From: Sorex araneus
Lineage: Eukaryota > Chordata > Mammalia > Eulipotyphla > Soricidae
Length of the DNA: 64,000 bases
Direction of reading: 5' to 3'
NCBI RefSeq assembly: GCF_027595985.1
Contig: NC_073307.1
Location: 121,809,678-121,873,677, forward strand
Of this stretch, positions 33,401-47,100 are shown one piece after another. Position numbers and translations under genes: made by a program. The notes under the pieces were generated by a model that did no database searches, was not told the origin of the DNA, and worked only from the letters and a program-made list of their open reading frames with translations. Each line of letters starts with the position of its first letter. Position 1 is the first letter of the stretch.

Positions 33401-36400
33401 TGATATGATTTATTTTGAACACTGGAGCTTGATTGTTATATCTATTATCTTTTTAATATTTTACTGGATATAATGAGCTGCTATTTTGTTTCGGTATCTA
33501 TGTTCCTAAGAGCTATTAGGTTGATACTTTTTAACTTGTGATGTGAGTTAATTTTATTATCAGAACAGTGCCGCCTCTGAACAGGAGCTGGGAGCATCCC
33601 CTCTCTTTTCTGAATGAGTTGGTATCATTTCTTCTGCGAGTGTCATGAGAATTCAATACTTAGGTCATATCAGTGTTTCCCAGAGTGAGCAATACCATTC
33701 CCCAGAGGTGCTGGAACTGTGTGGGGATGTGTTGGGAAACTCAGGGGTAGGGGCACTTTCTGTTTGCTTGCATAGCAAACAGAAGTTAGCTGGGCACTAA
33801 GTCGTATTGTTTTGCTGAAAAGGGAAAGAGGTAAACCAGTTTCGGTACCTCATGGTTACTTATGTGAGCCTGGTTTTCTTTTAGTTCTTTGGTGTTTTTT
33901 ATTTTTTTTCAAGCCCTGTCTCTTCCCCCTCTCTCCCCACCCTCCACTTCATTTCAACACTGCGGTTTACGAAGTTGCTCGTGATGATTTGTTACAGGCA
34001 TTCAGTATTCCAACGCCAGTCCCACCACCACTTCACCTTCCTTCACCAGAGTCTCCATTTTCCCAACCACCCCTCAAGTCTTCCCGCACGGAAAGGCCCA
34101 CAATAATTTATTATATGTTACCACTAAGTGGCTAACAATGATCAAAAAATATTTCTGTAGAAGAAAATTAGTAAAAATTGTTGTATTTCACCATGGGAAC
34201 AGGAAGTCCTTGTCTGTGGGCTTACTGAGCTGTTGTTGTAAGTTAAGCCTTCTGTGTTAATGTTTTTGTGCGTGAAGGTTGGTTGGCTTCTACGTCTCAT
34301 CCAATCTGGTTTGCTACTCGTGGGATGTCAGTGTTGTAGAGCTTGGAGATATGGTGGTTGTATGCTCCAGAAAATCCAGCACTTTTTTTTCACTGTAGCT
34401 TTATTTATTTTTTGAAAAATGTTTATGTTTTTTATTGAGGCACCCTCAGATGCATAGTTACAAAGTTGTTCATGATTAGGTCTCAGTCATACAATAATCC
34501 GACACCCATCCCTCCACCATATCCATTCCCATCACCAATGACCCCAGTTTCCCTTCTGCCACTCCCCACTCCCCCCACCCCCCACAGCTTGCTCACCCTC
34601 CCTCCCTCCCTCCCTCCCTCCCTCCCTCTCTCTCCCTCCCTTTCTTCTTCCTTTCCCCCACCCCTTCTGGGCTCTATAGAAAATCCAGAATATTCTACTG
34701 GACAGTCTGCAGGAGGCATGCCAGTGACTTTTAAGCATGGGCGTGGCAGCTGCCTGGGCTAAATTAGGGAAGGTTGCCCCAAGAAAGCCTGGAGTTTTTT
34801 TTTTTTCCCAAAAAACTCATTAACCCGAAGTTTTTGGCCAATTAAGTTCTCTGTGGAGCTCAGTCCTGGGGTGGTGGAGTCTGGCCGGAGGCATGAAATC
34901 AACTTTGGGGCTTTGGTGGGGTGAGAGCTGGCCCGCCCCCTCCCGAGATCACCCCGAGTTCTTAAATTGTGAATTCATTTTTCTCTAGTAGAATAGTACT
35001 CATTTCTTTCTAAATCCATTTTGGTAATTGTATCTTCTGAAGTGTTTGTACCTGTCATCCAGGTTGTTGAATTTATTGTTATAGAGGTGTTTGTAATGTT
35101 TATTTCCTTTTTAGTATTTGTAGGATCTTATCGTAATATCCCCTCATTTAAACTTGCAATTTGTCATTGTTGGTTTTTTTTTTAGCAGAATAGGTAGAGC
35201 CTTATTAATTTTATTGATTCTTCCCAAAGAATTAAATTTTGGTTTCAGAGATTTTCTGCTTTAAAAAAATTCATAATTTTTTCTATTGTTATTCTTTCAT
35301 TCTGTCTTTCTGTATTCAGTCAATACCTTTTAATTTTTAATTTAATTAATTTTGTTTCTTTGCTTTGGGGCCCTACCTGGCAATACTCAGGGGTTACTTC
35401 TGACTCTGCACTCAGGAATTACTCCCGGCGGTGCTTGTGGGACCATGTGGGAGGCCCGGGATCCAAGAGCTTTGGCTGCAGGCCAGGCAAGCACCCTACC
35501 TCCTGCTGTACTATCTCTCCAGTCCCTCTAATTAAAAATTTTTTTAAGACCCGGTCATTTATAAAGTTATTCATAGTTGAGTTTTTTTTTTCTTTTGGGG
35601 TCACACCCGGCAGTGCATAGGGGTTACTCCTGGCTCATGCACTCATGAATTACTCCTGGCGGTGCTCAGGGGACCATATGGATGCTGGGAATTGAACCCA
35701 GGTTGGCCGTGTGCAAGGCAAATGCCCTACCCGCTGTGCTATCGCTCCAGCCCCCATAGTTGAGTTTTAAGCATTCTGTGTTCCAGCACCAGCCCCACCA
35801 CCAGTGTCAACTTTTCTATCCTAGAGTCTTCTGGTCCCTTGCCACACAACCCCCGTCTCCCGCCCCAGCCTACCTCTTTGACAGTCTTATTTCTAAGTTT
35901 GGTATTTATAGTTTGGATCTCCTGCTTTCTCAGTACTTTTCTTTGGACACTGTTTCAAAAAGGTTTTTAAGGTGAAGGCTTAGATCATTTAGTTTAGTAT
36001 TAGATGCATTACAGCTAAAGAAAAATTAAGCTGTATCTTACATGTTTGGATATGCCATATTTTCATTGTCTTTCAGCTCAAACTATTTTCTTGGTTTTCC
36101 TTGTTTTCTTCGGTGACCGATGGGTTATTTAGATATTTGGCATGTACTTCCCAAAGACTTGACTTTTCCACATATTGTCTTATTTATTGATTTTTTAGTT
36201 TGGTGTTCTTTGTCTCTTCTTTTTTCTTTCTTAATCTTTTTGTTCTTTCTTTTGTTATTTCCTTTTTTTTCCTTATGTTTTTTATTTGGGTTTGGGGGCT
36301 GCACCTGGCAGTGCTCAGGACTTAGTCCTCGCTCTCTGCCCCAGGCCCAGGACTAGGCCTGGCTTCCGTGGGAGTCACTGTGATGCTGGGGACTGGACCC

Positions 36401-39400
36401 CAGCTCAGCTCCTGTGCAGGCCAGGCGCGAGCTGTAGCTCTCGGAGCCATCTCTGCCCGCTGTGCCGTGTATGTTTATTTCATTAAAGCAGGATTATTGT
36501 CAGTAGTGTACAGTTGTAGTTTTGTTTTACTTAAATTAGATTTAACTGTGAAAAAGATTTTTATTTTGTTTTTTTTTTGTGGTTTTTTTTTGGGGGGCAG
36601 GAGAGGTTCTGTTTTTGAAGACTTGCACTCACTGGTAAGAGGTCTATGTTCATTCTTGTATTTGTTGTTTTGGACATAATGTGACTTTTTCTTAGACTAA
36701 GATTTTTTCTTTCTGTAACATTTTTTTTTTCCTTGTTTGGGGAAGGAGGAGGCAGAGATTAATGATGGCCCACATGTAGCAGGGCTTACTCTTGGCTCTG
36801 TGCTCAGGGACACTCCTCACGGTACTGGAAATGGGGCAGATGGATTGTAAGGCAAGCACCTTACTCCCATACTATCTCTCCAGCTAAGCATGGTTTTTAG
36901 TAATTTGGTTATAAAATGCTTTAGTGTAAAATTTTGAGTGTTATTTTGTTTTGAGTTTATTGAGCTTAAGAACTGGAAGACAGTCTCTTGCCCGCATGCC
37001 TGGCTGTCTTCCCCAGGTCTCTCGGAGGGGATGGGCTCCAACTTCCCTCCCCACCCCGAGCAGAGCTCCCAGCAGCTGAAGACCACCGGAACCTAGCTAC
37101 AGCCATGCTTGAGGCCCCTCTCCACGAGTTAAGATGCGCCTCACGCATGAAGGTACCGGCAGAGGAACCCAGTTGTGTGTAATCCCATCAATGGCCAACA
37201 TCCAGAGACTTAAAAGCGAGCTCCCAGAATATCTTGTAGCCTACTTCTCCCTCTGGGAGAAACTGGCAAGCTTCTGAGTGTTTCCTGCCCACATGGGACA
37301 GCCTTGCAAGCTTCCCATGGTATATTCATATGCCAAATCCAGTAACAAGCTGGATCCCATTCCCCTGACCCTGAAAGAGCCTCCAGTACAACATCATTGG
37401 AAGGGCCGAGTCAAGAGAGACTTCTAAGATCTCAGGGAAAGGACGAATGGAGAGGTTACTGAGCCCGCTCGAGAAATCAATGATTAACGGGTTTTTGTGA
37501 TCGTGATCATGAAGAACTGGAAGTTTCCATATGACCCCACAATACCACTTCTGGGAATATATCCCAAGGATGCAAAAAAACAAAGTAGAAATGACATCTG
37601 TACCTATAAGTTTATTGCAACACTGTTCACAATAGCCAAAATCTGGAAACAACCCAAGTGCCCTAGAACAGATGACTGGTTAAAGAAACTTTGGTACACC
37701 TACACAATGGAATACTATGCAGCTGTTAGGAGAGATGAAGTCATGAAATTTGCTTTTAAATGGATAGACATGGAGAGTATCATGCTAAGTGAAATGAGTC
37801 AGAAAGAGAGGGACAGACATAGAGGGACTGCACTCATTTGTGGAGTAGAGAATATCATCACGTGAGGCTGACACCCAAGGACAGTAGATAAAAGGGCCAG
37901 GAGGATTGCCCCATAGCTGGAAGCCTGCTTCATGAGCGGAGGGGAGAAGGCAGATGGAATAGAGAAGGGCTCACTAAGAAAATGATGGCTGGAGGAACCA
38001 GTTGGGATGGGAGATGCATGCCGAAAGTAGATAATGGACCAAACATGATGACCTCTCAGTGTCTGTGTTGCAAGCCATAATGCTCAAAAGTAAAGAGAGA
38101 ATATGGGGAATATTTTCTGCCATGGAGGCAGGTGGAGGGTGGGAAAAGGGGGGTATACCCGGGATATTGGTGGTGGGAAATGTGCACTGGTAGAGGGATG
38201 GGTGTCTGATCATTGTGAGATTGTAACCCAAACATGAAAGCTTGTAACTATCTCATGGTGATTCAATAAAATTTTTAATAAAAAAAGAACTGGAAGCTTA
38301 TAATTTTCACCAGATTTATAAAACATTAGGCTATTGGTTTTAAGTATTTTTTAAAATTCCATTTCCTTTTCTTGGAATTCAGTTAAACGTATTCCAGAAG
38401 TCGGTTGATTGGGAGAAGGGTGAGTTTCTTAGGACACGACTGCTACAGGTCCCCAGCACCGAGGCCTTGCAACCTTCCGACTTATTTGAGGCCGTGACAC
38501 CCCACTAGTCCAGAACAAGAGCCATCGGTACTTGTGCAGATGACTTGTTTTATTAAAATAAAATTTGTCCTAGGATATACCCCTCAGACTCAAAAAAAGT
38601 TCTAATTTAAATGTGTGTGTATGTACATTCGTATATGTAGTTGATCCTAGCAAATGATTCATTGCATAATTGAATGTGACAGGTTCTCTTACTACACTCT
38701 TTCAAATTACTCTTCAGTGCAGGAATCACAGCCATGGCCCCCACCCTCCAGGATTTGGTCGACTTGGAGCTTGTGCACATGAAAACAAAGAACTTGCCAA
38801 GGCGAGAGAAGCTGTTCCTTTTATAGCGGACTCTAGCAACTGTGACATTGTAAAAGCTACTCAGTAAGTTTTCCTCCTACTGTGTTAATCAAATAATGTA
38901 TATACAGACCGTGGCCTTGTGATGTGAGCCTTTCCTCCTCCATTCATAATCCAGCTGAGATGTTTGTCATTCTACATTGGAGCACTCACTATAGGATACC
39001 TTAGTTATTTGTAGTTATTTGTTCCTACACTTTTTCATTAAGTTGTGAGTTGATTTTTTTTTTTTAAGTAAAAGCATCTCTACAACTCTGTAGCCTGTGG
39101 ATTTGTGGAGTTCTGTCTTGTGTTAGGTATTCAATAAATATCTCCTGGATGATTTAAAAAACGACTCTAAGGGGCTGGAGCGATAGCACAGCGGGTAGGG
39201 CGTTTGCCTTGCATGCGGCCGACCCGGGTTCGATCCCTGGCATCCCATATGGTCCCCCAAGCACTGCCAGGAGTAATTCCTGAGTGCAAAGCCAGGAGTA
39301 ACCCCTGAGCATTGCTGGGTGTGACCCAAAATGCCTAAATAAATAAATAAGTAAATAAATAAAAACGACTCTAAGATCTGACTTTGAGTACAGATCTGAA

Positions 39401-42400
39401 TATTTTTAAATGTCCTACACCCTATTTGTTCAATGCAACGGGAAAATATCAGCTCACATATATACATGGATATTTAAAATAATCATTTATTGAAGGCCTT
39501 CTCTGCCCCTGCCATGCTGGGTTTGTTAGAAGAAAAGCAGTAAAGTAGAAATAGATATTCCTGCCACTTGAAACATACTGTGGGTTGTTTTGCTTGCCCA
39601 AACATAGAAGTATGTTTGGATATTTTCTGATGAGAGCTCCATATATGATTATTTGTATTATAGAATATCCAACATTTTCACTCTTATGAATCTCGTCAAT
39701 TATAAATATATTCCCACCTCTGCTATTGAACATATTTTGGAGTATTTTGCCTACCACATTACTTTAGTCTCTCTTTTCCTTAGTAATCGGATGTAAATAT
39801 GCCCATCAGAGTTTCCAATCAGGGGCTGAAGAGAGAGTACAGTGGGGAGGGCATTTACCTTGCATGTGGTTGACCTGAGTTTGATCCCTGGAATCCCCTA
39901 TAGTCCCCGGAGCTCAGCCAGAAGTGATCCTGTATCAGGAGTAAGCCCAGAGCACCACCAGCTGTGGCTCATAAACAAAAACAAACCAAAAAAAGAGCTT
40001 CTAATCAACATGAAAGTAATTTAAAACCTAATTTGATAATAGATTTCTTTTTAATCAAAAACAAATATGTTTGGTGATTAGGCCGTTCCACCTTAATGTA
40101 GACTAATGTATTGTTTTAGCTAGTTAAAATATAATTGACAGTTATTTGAGTATTCTAATTACGAATTTATATGAATTGTAAACATCCGGGAACAACATTA
40201 CTTTAAATGAATATAATTTGATATTGTTTATATTATATGGTGAGAATAGTCCTTAAGGTAAATATTTGATTCTAATTAGAATGGAAGGAAACATTTCATT
40301 TTTTCTTTGCTATCAGTAAATCTCTTAAGCTAAATGTAAAAAAAAAAATTGGCTACATTCACAAAAATAACATGCATATTCTGTTTTTCTAAAATATTTT
40401 CTTCAGATTTTAGACTTTGAAATTTGAACGTGGTTGTAGGAAGATCTTAGGTAATATGTGGGAAGAGCAAAGGAAAACAAGGATTGTGTTGGACTGGAGA
40501 GATTGTCTAGGGGGTGCACTAGCCTTGCGTGTGGCTGACCCCTTTTAGATCCCCAGTAATGATGTGGCCTCCCGAGCACTGCTGGGAGTGATCCCCTAAG
40601 CACAAAGCCTGGAATAAGACCTGAGCACCACCTGATAAGACCCCAAACCTTCCCCACCCCACACTCCAAATTCTATTTAGTATCTACTCGTACTGCTCAG
40701 CTGAAAGGAATCTCCAGTGAAATTCGCTTTTCACTTCTCCCGTGAAATAAAAAATGTAGGTGTAGGTATCATTAATGAAAAACAGTTCACTTATTAATAT
40801 TATCCTTTGGAATTGCTAAACAGCTATATTTGTGTTTTCTTTCTTTTTTGGTTTGGTGACCATACCTGGCAGTGCTCAGGGCTTATTTCTGGCTCTGCTC
40901 TCAAGTATCACACCTGGCAGGCTCAGGGACCATATGGATGCTGGGGATTGAATCCACGTTGGCCAAAAGCTGGGCAAACATCCTACCTGCTGTATTACCA
41001 TTCTGGCCCCTATATCTATATCTTTTAAGGAAAAAAAAATGTCAAACGTATAAATAGATGCATACTTTGGTGAGACAAAAATTATTCCATTTAACTGGAA
41101 TACAGATACAGAAAGTGAGATACAGAAAGTTCTGCCAATTGATTTGATTTTATGCTTGGCAAACTGTCAAAACTTTCAGCTTCCTCTAAATTGAAACATG
41201 TCTCAAAGAAAGTAGTAAATGGTCTGATGTGATAGTTTCTGTTGAAAAGAAGCAATACGTGTTGCTAATGAATTCACTTAAAAAATGATACCGAATTCAA
41301 AAGAAATGTTTCTCTCCCACTTGTTCATGCTGATAGTTAAGTAAATATCTCACACATCTCTAAAGTTCATCTCACCTTTTCCATTCCTCTGATTCTTTCT
41401 TTAAGCTCTCAGTGTTTCACCAATACTTACTGTAAAAGCTCAAAACCAATTTCAGTCTCTCCCTCATCCTGTTCTAATCAGTTTCTCTTGCCATTAATGT
41501 AATCTTTTTTAAAACTCCTGAGTGCTTTCCTTTTTAAAGCCTTTAGTAGTTTCCCTTTCAACTATAAAGTCTAAACATCATAACCTGGCTTAAAAGGCCC
41601 TTACATACTTCATTGACCTCTCCTATCCTCTTATTCTCTCTCTTATGTTTTATGCCTCTGGAATGCTAAATTCATTGTATTTCCCTGAATATCTGTGCCA
41701 CTTTACATCTGATTGTTTATCAACACTATTACCTTTGCATGAATTGCCCTCCCTGCAAATAGCTAAGAACATAGCTCAGAATATCATGTTTCAACTTCTC
41801 TAGGAAAGGCTAAGTATTCCTTCCTCAGCTTAACGTAGTCCATGTTTTTATCCTATTTATCCCATTTTGGGTTTACTTTCAGCCTCTCTCCTTTATAGTG
41901 ATGTCCTTGTATGGGCTTGCTTTGATTCAGATAGCACTGTTGTACTGTCATCCCGTTGTTCATGGATTTGCTCGAGCAGGCACCAGTAACATCTCCATGT
42001 GAGACTTGTTACTGTTTTTGGCATATCAAATATGCCACGAGTACCTTGCCAGACTGTCTTGCGGGTGGGATACTCTTGGTAGCTTGCTGGGCTCTCCGAG
42101 AGAGGTGAAGAAATCGTACCTGGGTCGGCCTCATGCAAGGCAAACGCTCTACCCACTGTGCTATCGCTCCAGCCCTTGATTCAGGTATAGTCGAGAAATG
42201 AACCATGTATTCCTGGCACATAGTGTAAGATCAAATGTAAATTGATTAGAAGAGGATAAGTGTGAATGTTAATAGTGAGTTCAACCCAAGAATAGTAGAG
42301 ATAAGTACCAAGAGGAGTACTCCACAGCTTGGAAGCTGACCTCACATGCTAGGTGAAGAAGCAGCGCTGATAGAGAAGGGATCACCAAGTAAAGAGTGCT

Positions 42401-44069
42401 AGGTGGGCCCACTAGGGATGGGAGATACGGGCTGAAAATAAACTATAGACTGAACATGATGCCTACTTAATACCTCTAGCAAACCACAACACCCAAAGAG
42501 AGAGAGCAAGCAAATGGAAATGCCCTGCCACAGAGGCAGGGTGGGGTGAAGGGGACAGGGTGGGGGTGCTGGGACCATTGGTGGTGGAAAATGGGCACTG
42601 GTGGAGGGATGGGTACTCGATCATTGTATAACTGAAACGTAAGCATGAAAACCTGTAAGTCTGTAACTTTGTCTCACAGTGATTTACTAATTAAAAAAAT
42701 TAATTAAAATAAAATGGCAAAAAAAAATAGTGAGTTAAGAAAATCAGGTTCAGGGCAGAAGAAATAGCTCTCTTAGGGGCTTTTGGAACCCAGATATGAA
42801 CCCTAGCACCACGTGGTCCTCCCTGCACTGCCAGATCTATCCCTGGAGACTCATGAGTGACACAGGGTCATTCTGGTGTTCTCCAGCATCATAGGACCCA
42901 AGCAGCCATAGGTCCTAGTAATGAACTCCTTTCTCAAGTCTTAGTAATGAACCACCCAACCCAGTATGTTATCACTGGGAATGAGCATGCCAGTTCCCCA
43001 CAACCCAAAGAAAACCAGGTTCAACTCCAAATTGACTGCTTTTATCCCAAAGGATGTATATTTGTTACTCTACTTTGTGTTGACTAAAGGTGTAAAAGGA
43101 AAAAAAAACTGATATTTGAAATGATTTTGATAGTTGTAATTATGCCTTTTCTTTACTCTTTTTGAGATACGGGATTTTTGAACGATGTAAAGAGTTAGTA
43201 GAAGCCGGATATGATGTCAGGCAACCAGACAAAGAGAACGTATCACTTCTTCATTGGGCTGCTATTAACAACAGACTGGATCTTGTAAAGTAAGATGAAA
43301 TATGTGTGTATTAATTAAATGTGTATTTGTGTATTTATAATTCTAAACATCACCTTTGTCTTTTTCATTAAGCACTTGTAAGGATGTTGAACCATCTCTA
43401 GTCCTTTATTATTGAAAGTCAATATCCAAAACTTTGTGCTACACATATTGGCTATCATAGAATTGAAAAGGGTCTTAAAGATAAGGGTCTTAAAGATAAC
43501 TTAGGATGAAAAGGACCTTAGAGATGATTGTGTAACCACTGATACAAAGAAAATTCAAGATATTCAAGATATAAGCATGGGGCCACTGGGGTAGAGAGAA
43601 CAGGAGTTAACTCCCTGCATGTGACTGACCTGGTTCTCTGGTCCCCTGAGCACCATCCTAAGTGACCCCTGAGCACTGTTGAGTGTGGATCTCCCACAAC
43701 ACCCCTCCAGAAAAAAAAAAAAAGGGAAAAAAAAACGAAGTCCATCATAAAAAATAAGGCAATGAAAGTAAACTTTTCTTAAAAAGAAAAAGCATAACTT
43801 TGAACATTGTCAGGTTAGAACAGAAAGTTTCATCTACTTGAGAATCACAGAAATATGTTGAAATAATGCCAGGATGAAATATTTGACTTTAGTTTTTGAT
43901 CACCACCTGGTGGTGCGTAGGACTTACTCCCAACCCTGCACTCAAGGATTACTCCTAGCAGAATTCGGGGTAACACATGGGGTGCTGGGATTAGACCTGA
44001 GACAGCCAAATATTAGGCAAGTGGCCTGCCACTGTACTATCTCTGCCTCACTGAAAATATTTAACATGT

Positions 44070-44104
<35 letters not shown>

Positions 44105-47100
44105 ACTAGGCTGGAGAGATAGTATAGGACTAAAGGTGCTTGCCTTGGATCCAGTCAACCCAGGTTCAAATCATTGGTACAATATATGGTCCCTTGAGCT
44201 CTGCCAGGGGAGCCAGGAAGAGCCTCTGAGCCCTCTGGGTGTGACCCAAAACCCCCTCAAAAAACAAAAAAAAAGGAAGAAAAGAAGAAAAATAATATGT
44301 AATTTATTTTTAAGTAGACATGTATCAGATTATATAAAATATTCCCTCTTTATAAAGCACTACTGCTCACCATTTTGATTCATATTTTTGTAACTTAGCT
44401 CGTAATTATACATATATATATAAATGTATATTTTGTATTATGTGTATTAAAAGTATATAAGAAGTTTAGAATACATTAACATGTACTTGCAGCAAGCTCA
44501 TTTTTTTTGGTGGAAATTTATGTTTTAACTAGTATGATATATGAAGTACAACTTTGAAGTAATGAAACTCATTCCTTAAATTATCTGTAAGTTATAGAAG
44601 AAAATAAGTCTGTTTATTTGATGGATTCATTTAATGCATTGTATCACTTCTGTGCTCTCGAAGCAAAACTTGAAATGTCTAATTTTTCTCAAAGAATTCA
44701 GAATCAATTTTTACTGTATGGAATTTAATCCCATTCTGGGATATCTAATTTTAAACTGTTAAAAGTGGTATAGTGTTACCTTTTCCTTTCAAGTTAAGTA
44801 GATTACTTGTGTGATACTAAATCTTTTAACATAAATCATTTTAGCAACATTGTAATAGTGGGGAGTATCCCGCCCGCAAGGCAGAGCCTGGCAAGCTCCC
44901 CGTGTCATATTTGATATGCCAAAAAAACAGTAACAACAAGTCTCACAATGGAGACATTACTGGTGCCCGTTCGAGCAAATCGATGAACAACGGGACTACA
45001 GTGCATAATGAAAGTGGGACCAGAAAGATGGTAGTGGTTAGATGATAGTGGTTAGCACTTGTCTTCTGTGCTGCTAACCCAGGTTCGATCCCAAAGACTG
45101 CATGTGTTCCTCCAGTCCCCACCGGGAATAAACCCTGAGCACAGCTGGGTGTGCTGCACCCCCACCACCGTACCTTCCCCCACCCACAAAAAAAAAAATG
45201 GTAATTAGAATATGCAAAGAGTAGTTATAAGTTTGGTATGTAAGTTATAATCGAATGAACGCTCTGTGCAGCAGGATTAATGATGTGCTAAGAATATTTT
45301 TACCAGGGATCTGTTTGATGCTCTTATATGAATATATTTGTGGTTATTATAATTTGTTTCCTGGGATGTTTATTACTAGGGAAAAATAATGTTTCCTATC
45401 TTGTATGAATTTCACATTTTAACTTTTTTTTCAATTACGTTTGCTTTTATAATAGGTTTTATATTTCAAAAGGTGCTGTGGTGGATCAGTTAGGTGGAGA
45501 TTTAAATTCTACTCCTCTTCACTGGGCTATCAGGTAAAGGTTTCTTTAAATGTTTAAAGTACTGCTCAAAATCAAAAGTGACTAAATTTCATTCTGTGAA
45601 CATTATAAACAAACATATTCCAACAGAGTTTTCGGGGCGTATGAATAAGTTTCCTTCTGTGCTGTCCTTATGTGGCAACTACTACACATGTGAAAAATAG
45701 CTTATGCAAGAAGGATTAAATTATTAATTTTTTTAAACTTCAGTTTTTATTGGAACTATCCACATATGACTAGTGATTACCACATTGTTGAAAATATAGT
45801 CATAGACAATTTGAAAGTATTTTTTCTTCATTCCAAATATAAAATTTTTAATTTATTTAAAGTTTTCAAATGTGTGTGTAACCCTAATCCTATGATGCAC
45901 AAACTCAAGTATCTAAGTTGTACTTCCTTTTTCTAATAATCAAGTATTTATTAACATAATAGGTGACTTAAACATTTTATTTCTAGAATTAATATCAAAT
46001 TATACATGGTAGTAACATTAGACTTTGAGATGCATTAAGGTAACCTGTATTCAAAAGGAACTATCCAGATAATTCTAAGTTTTAATCATATAAATAAAAG
46101 ACTTTTTTGATAATTGCCAGTGTTTTAAATTTAGATCTTATTGGTAGGAAATAAATTCTCTGTTTAGCTAAAAGCCCTTATGTCTTAGGATTATCAGGTG
46201 CTTCCTACTTTCTCCCTTTTCCCGTGTGCTGCAGAATACAGTATAATGTTTGTCCTCTATTTACAGACAAGGGCATTTACCTATGGTCATATTATTACTC
46301 CAGCATGGTGCAGACCCCACTCTCATTGACGGAGAGGGATTCAGCAGCATCCACCTGGCGGTATTATTTCAACACATGCCCATTATAGCATATCTCATCT
46401 CAAAAGGACAGGTATGAAACGTATCTTGGACTCCACTATTGTGAACCTAAAGCCGTTGGGGATATGACTAGCAGTGCTTTGTGCTTGTTTTTAAAGTACA
46501 AGTTACAGCCACCCAGATATTCGCATATTGGCCTCAGTAAGTCTAGATAATAAACATTGCTTTTCCCACTTCATTGTCGCAAACAGGATCATTTAGCTCA
46601 GTCAACATGTAATGGAAGTCTCTAAAACTTGTACATCTCGCCTGTAATATTTTTCTTTATGATCCCAGTAATTTGCAGTTTTTCGGCAACCTGACTCCAA
46701 AGCCTGTATTTTTCTTCCAGTTGGATGCAGAAGTGGTAGTCAGATCGCTAAATTAACCCATCATTTGCTTTCATTATTTGAGTCCAAATGGGAGACCAAT
46801 TTGAGCAGAGGCTTCTTATTGTTCTCTAAAGCAATTCCATGAAAAATGACTTGCCTTAAGAAGCAGCCATTTATGGCACGGGTTAAATTATAGGTTATTG
46901 GCAGTGGGAGTTTCACTGTCAGCTCGACTTGCCTGGGATCTACTTTCTGGTAGCAGACTAGTTTGTGTACCAGCACACTCGCCTGTAACAGGCGTGGAAA
47001 CATGTTTCTACAAATGCCATTGGAATGATTGTGCTCTCTTTAAATAAGCACTTTCCCTCAAACTCAGCCAACTGAAGTAGAATAATTACAACCTCTTGGG

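Larger units (their letters stand above)
27039..38717 (+). other. ZDHHC13: ZDHHC13 intron 1
   Basis: An 11.7-kb GT-AG intron. It holds the 3' half of the CpG island, G-rich and C-rich tracts (27067-27160, 27664-27707), a MIR, about ten SINEs, an ancient L1, a hAT-like element, several L1 3' ends and the long chimeric repeat at 36980. No additional exon was recognised. Stretches 28011-28900, 30500-31330, 33000-33880 and 34700-35350 hold nothing I can name. Confidence 0.9.
38864..43166 (+). other. ZDHHC13: ZDHHC13 intron 2
   Basis: A 4.3-kb GT-AG intron with four type-A SINEs, one type-B SINE, an ancient LINE 3' end (41340-41870), one L1 3' end and an old retroposon at 42753. The AT-rich stretches 39376-39800, 40008-40480 and 41015-41340 hold nothing recognisable. 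Confidence 0.88.
43290..45455 (+). other. ZDHHC13: ZDHHC13 intron 3
   Basis: GT-AG intron of 2.2 kb. It contains a 15-bp tandem duplication (43470-43499), four type-A SINEs, one truncated type-B SINE and a GA microsatellite. 44280-44860 is AT-rich with no recognised feature. Confidence 0.88.

Noticed and set aside
37497..37865. Considered as a small gene
   Set aside because: The protein is the C terminus of L1 ORF2, part of a 5'-truncated insertion with no promoter or reverse transcriptase.
39184..39236. Possible functional tRNA gene from A and B boxes
   Set aside because: The boxes belong to a SINE head; no cloverleaf acceptor stem or terminator, and the same sequence recurs across the window.
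46761..47003. 80-codon antisense frame in intron 5
   Set aside because: No similarity I recognise and no splice or promoter support; kept only as a repeat-free block.
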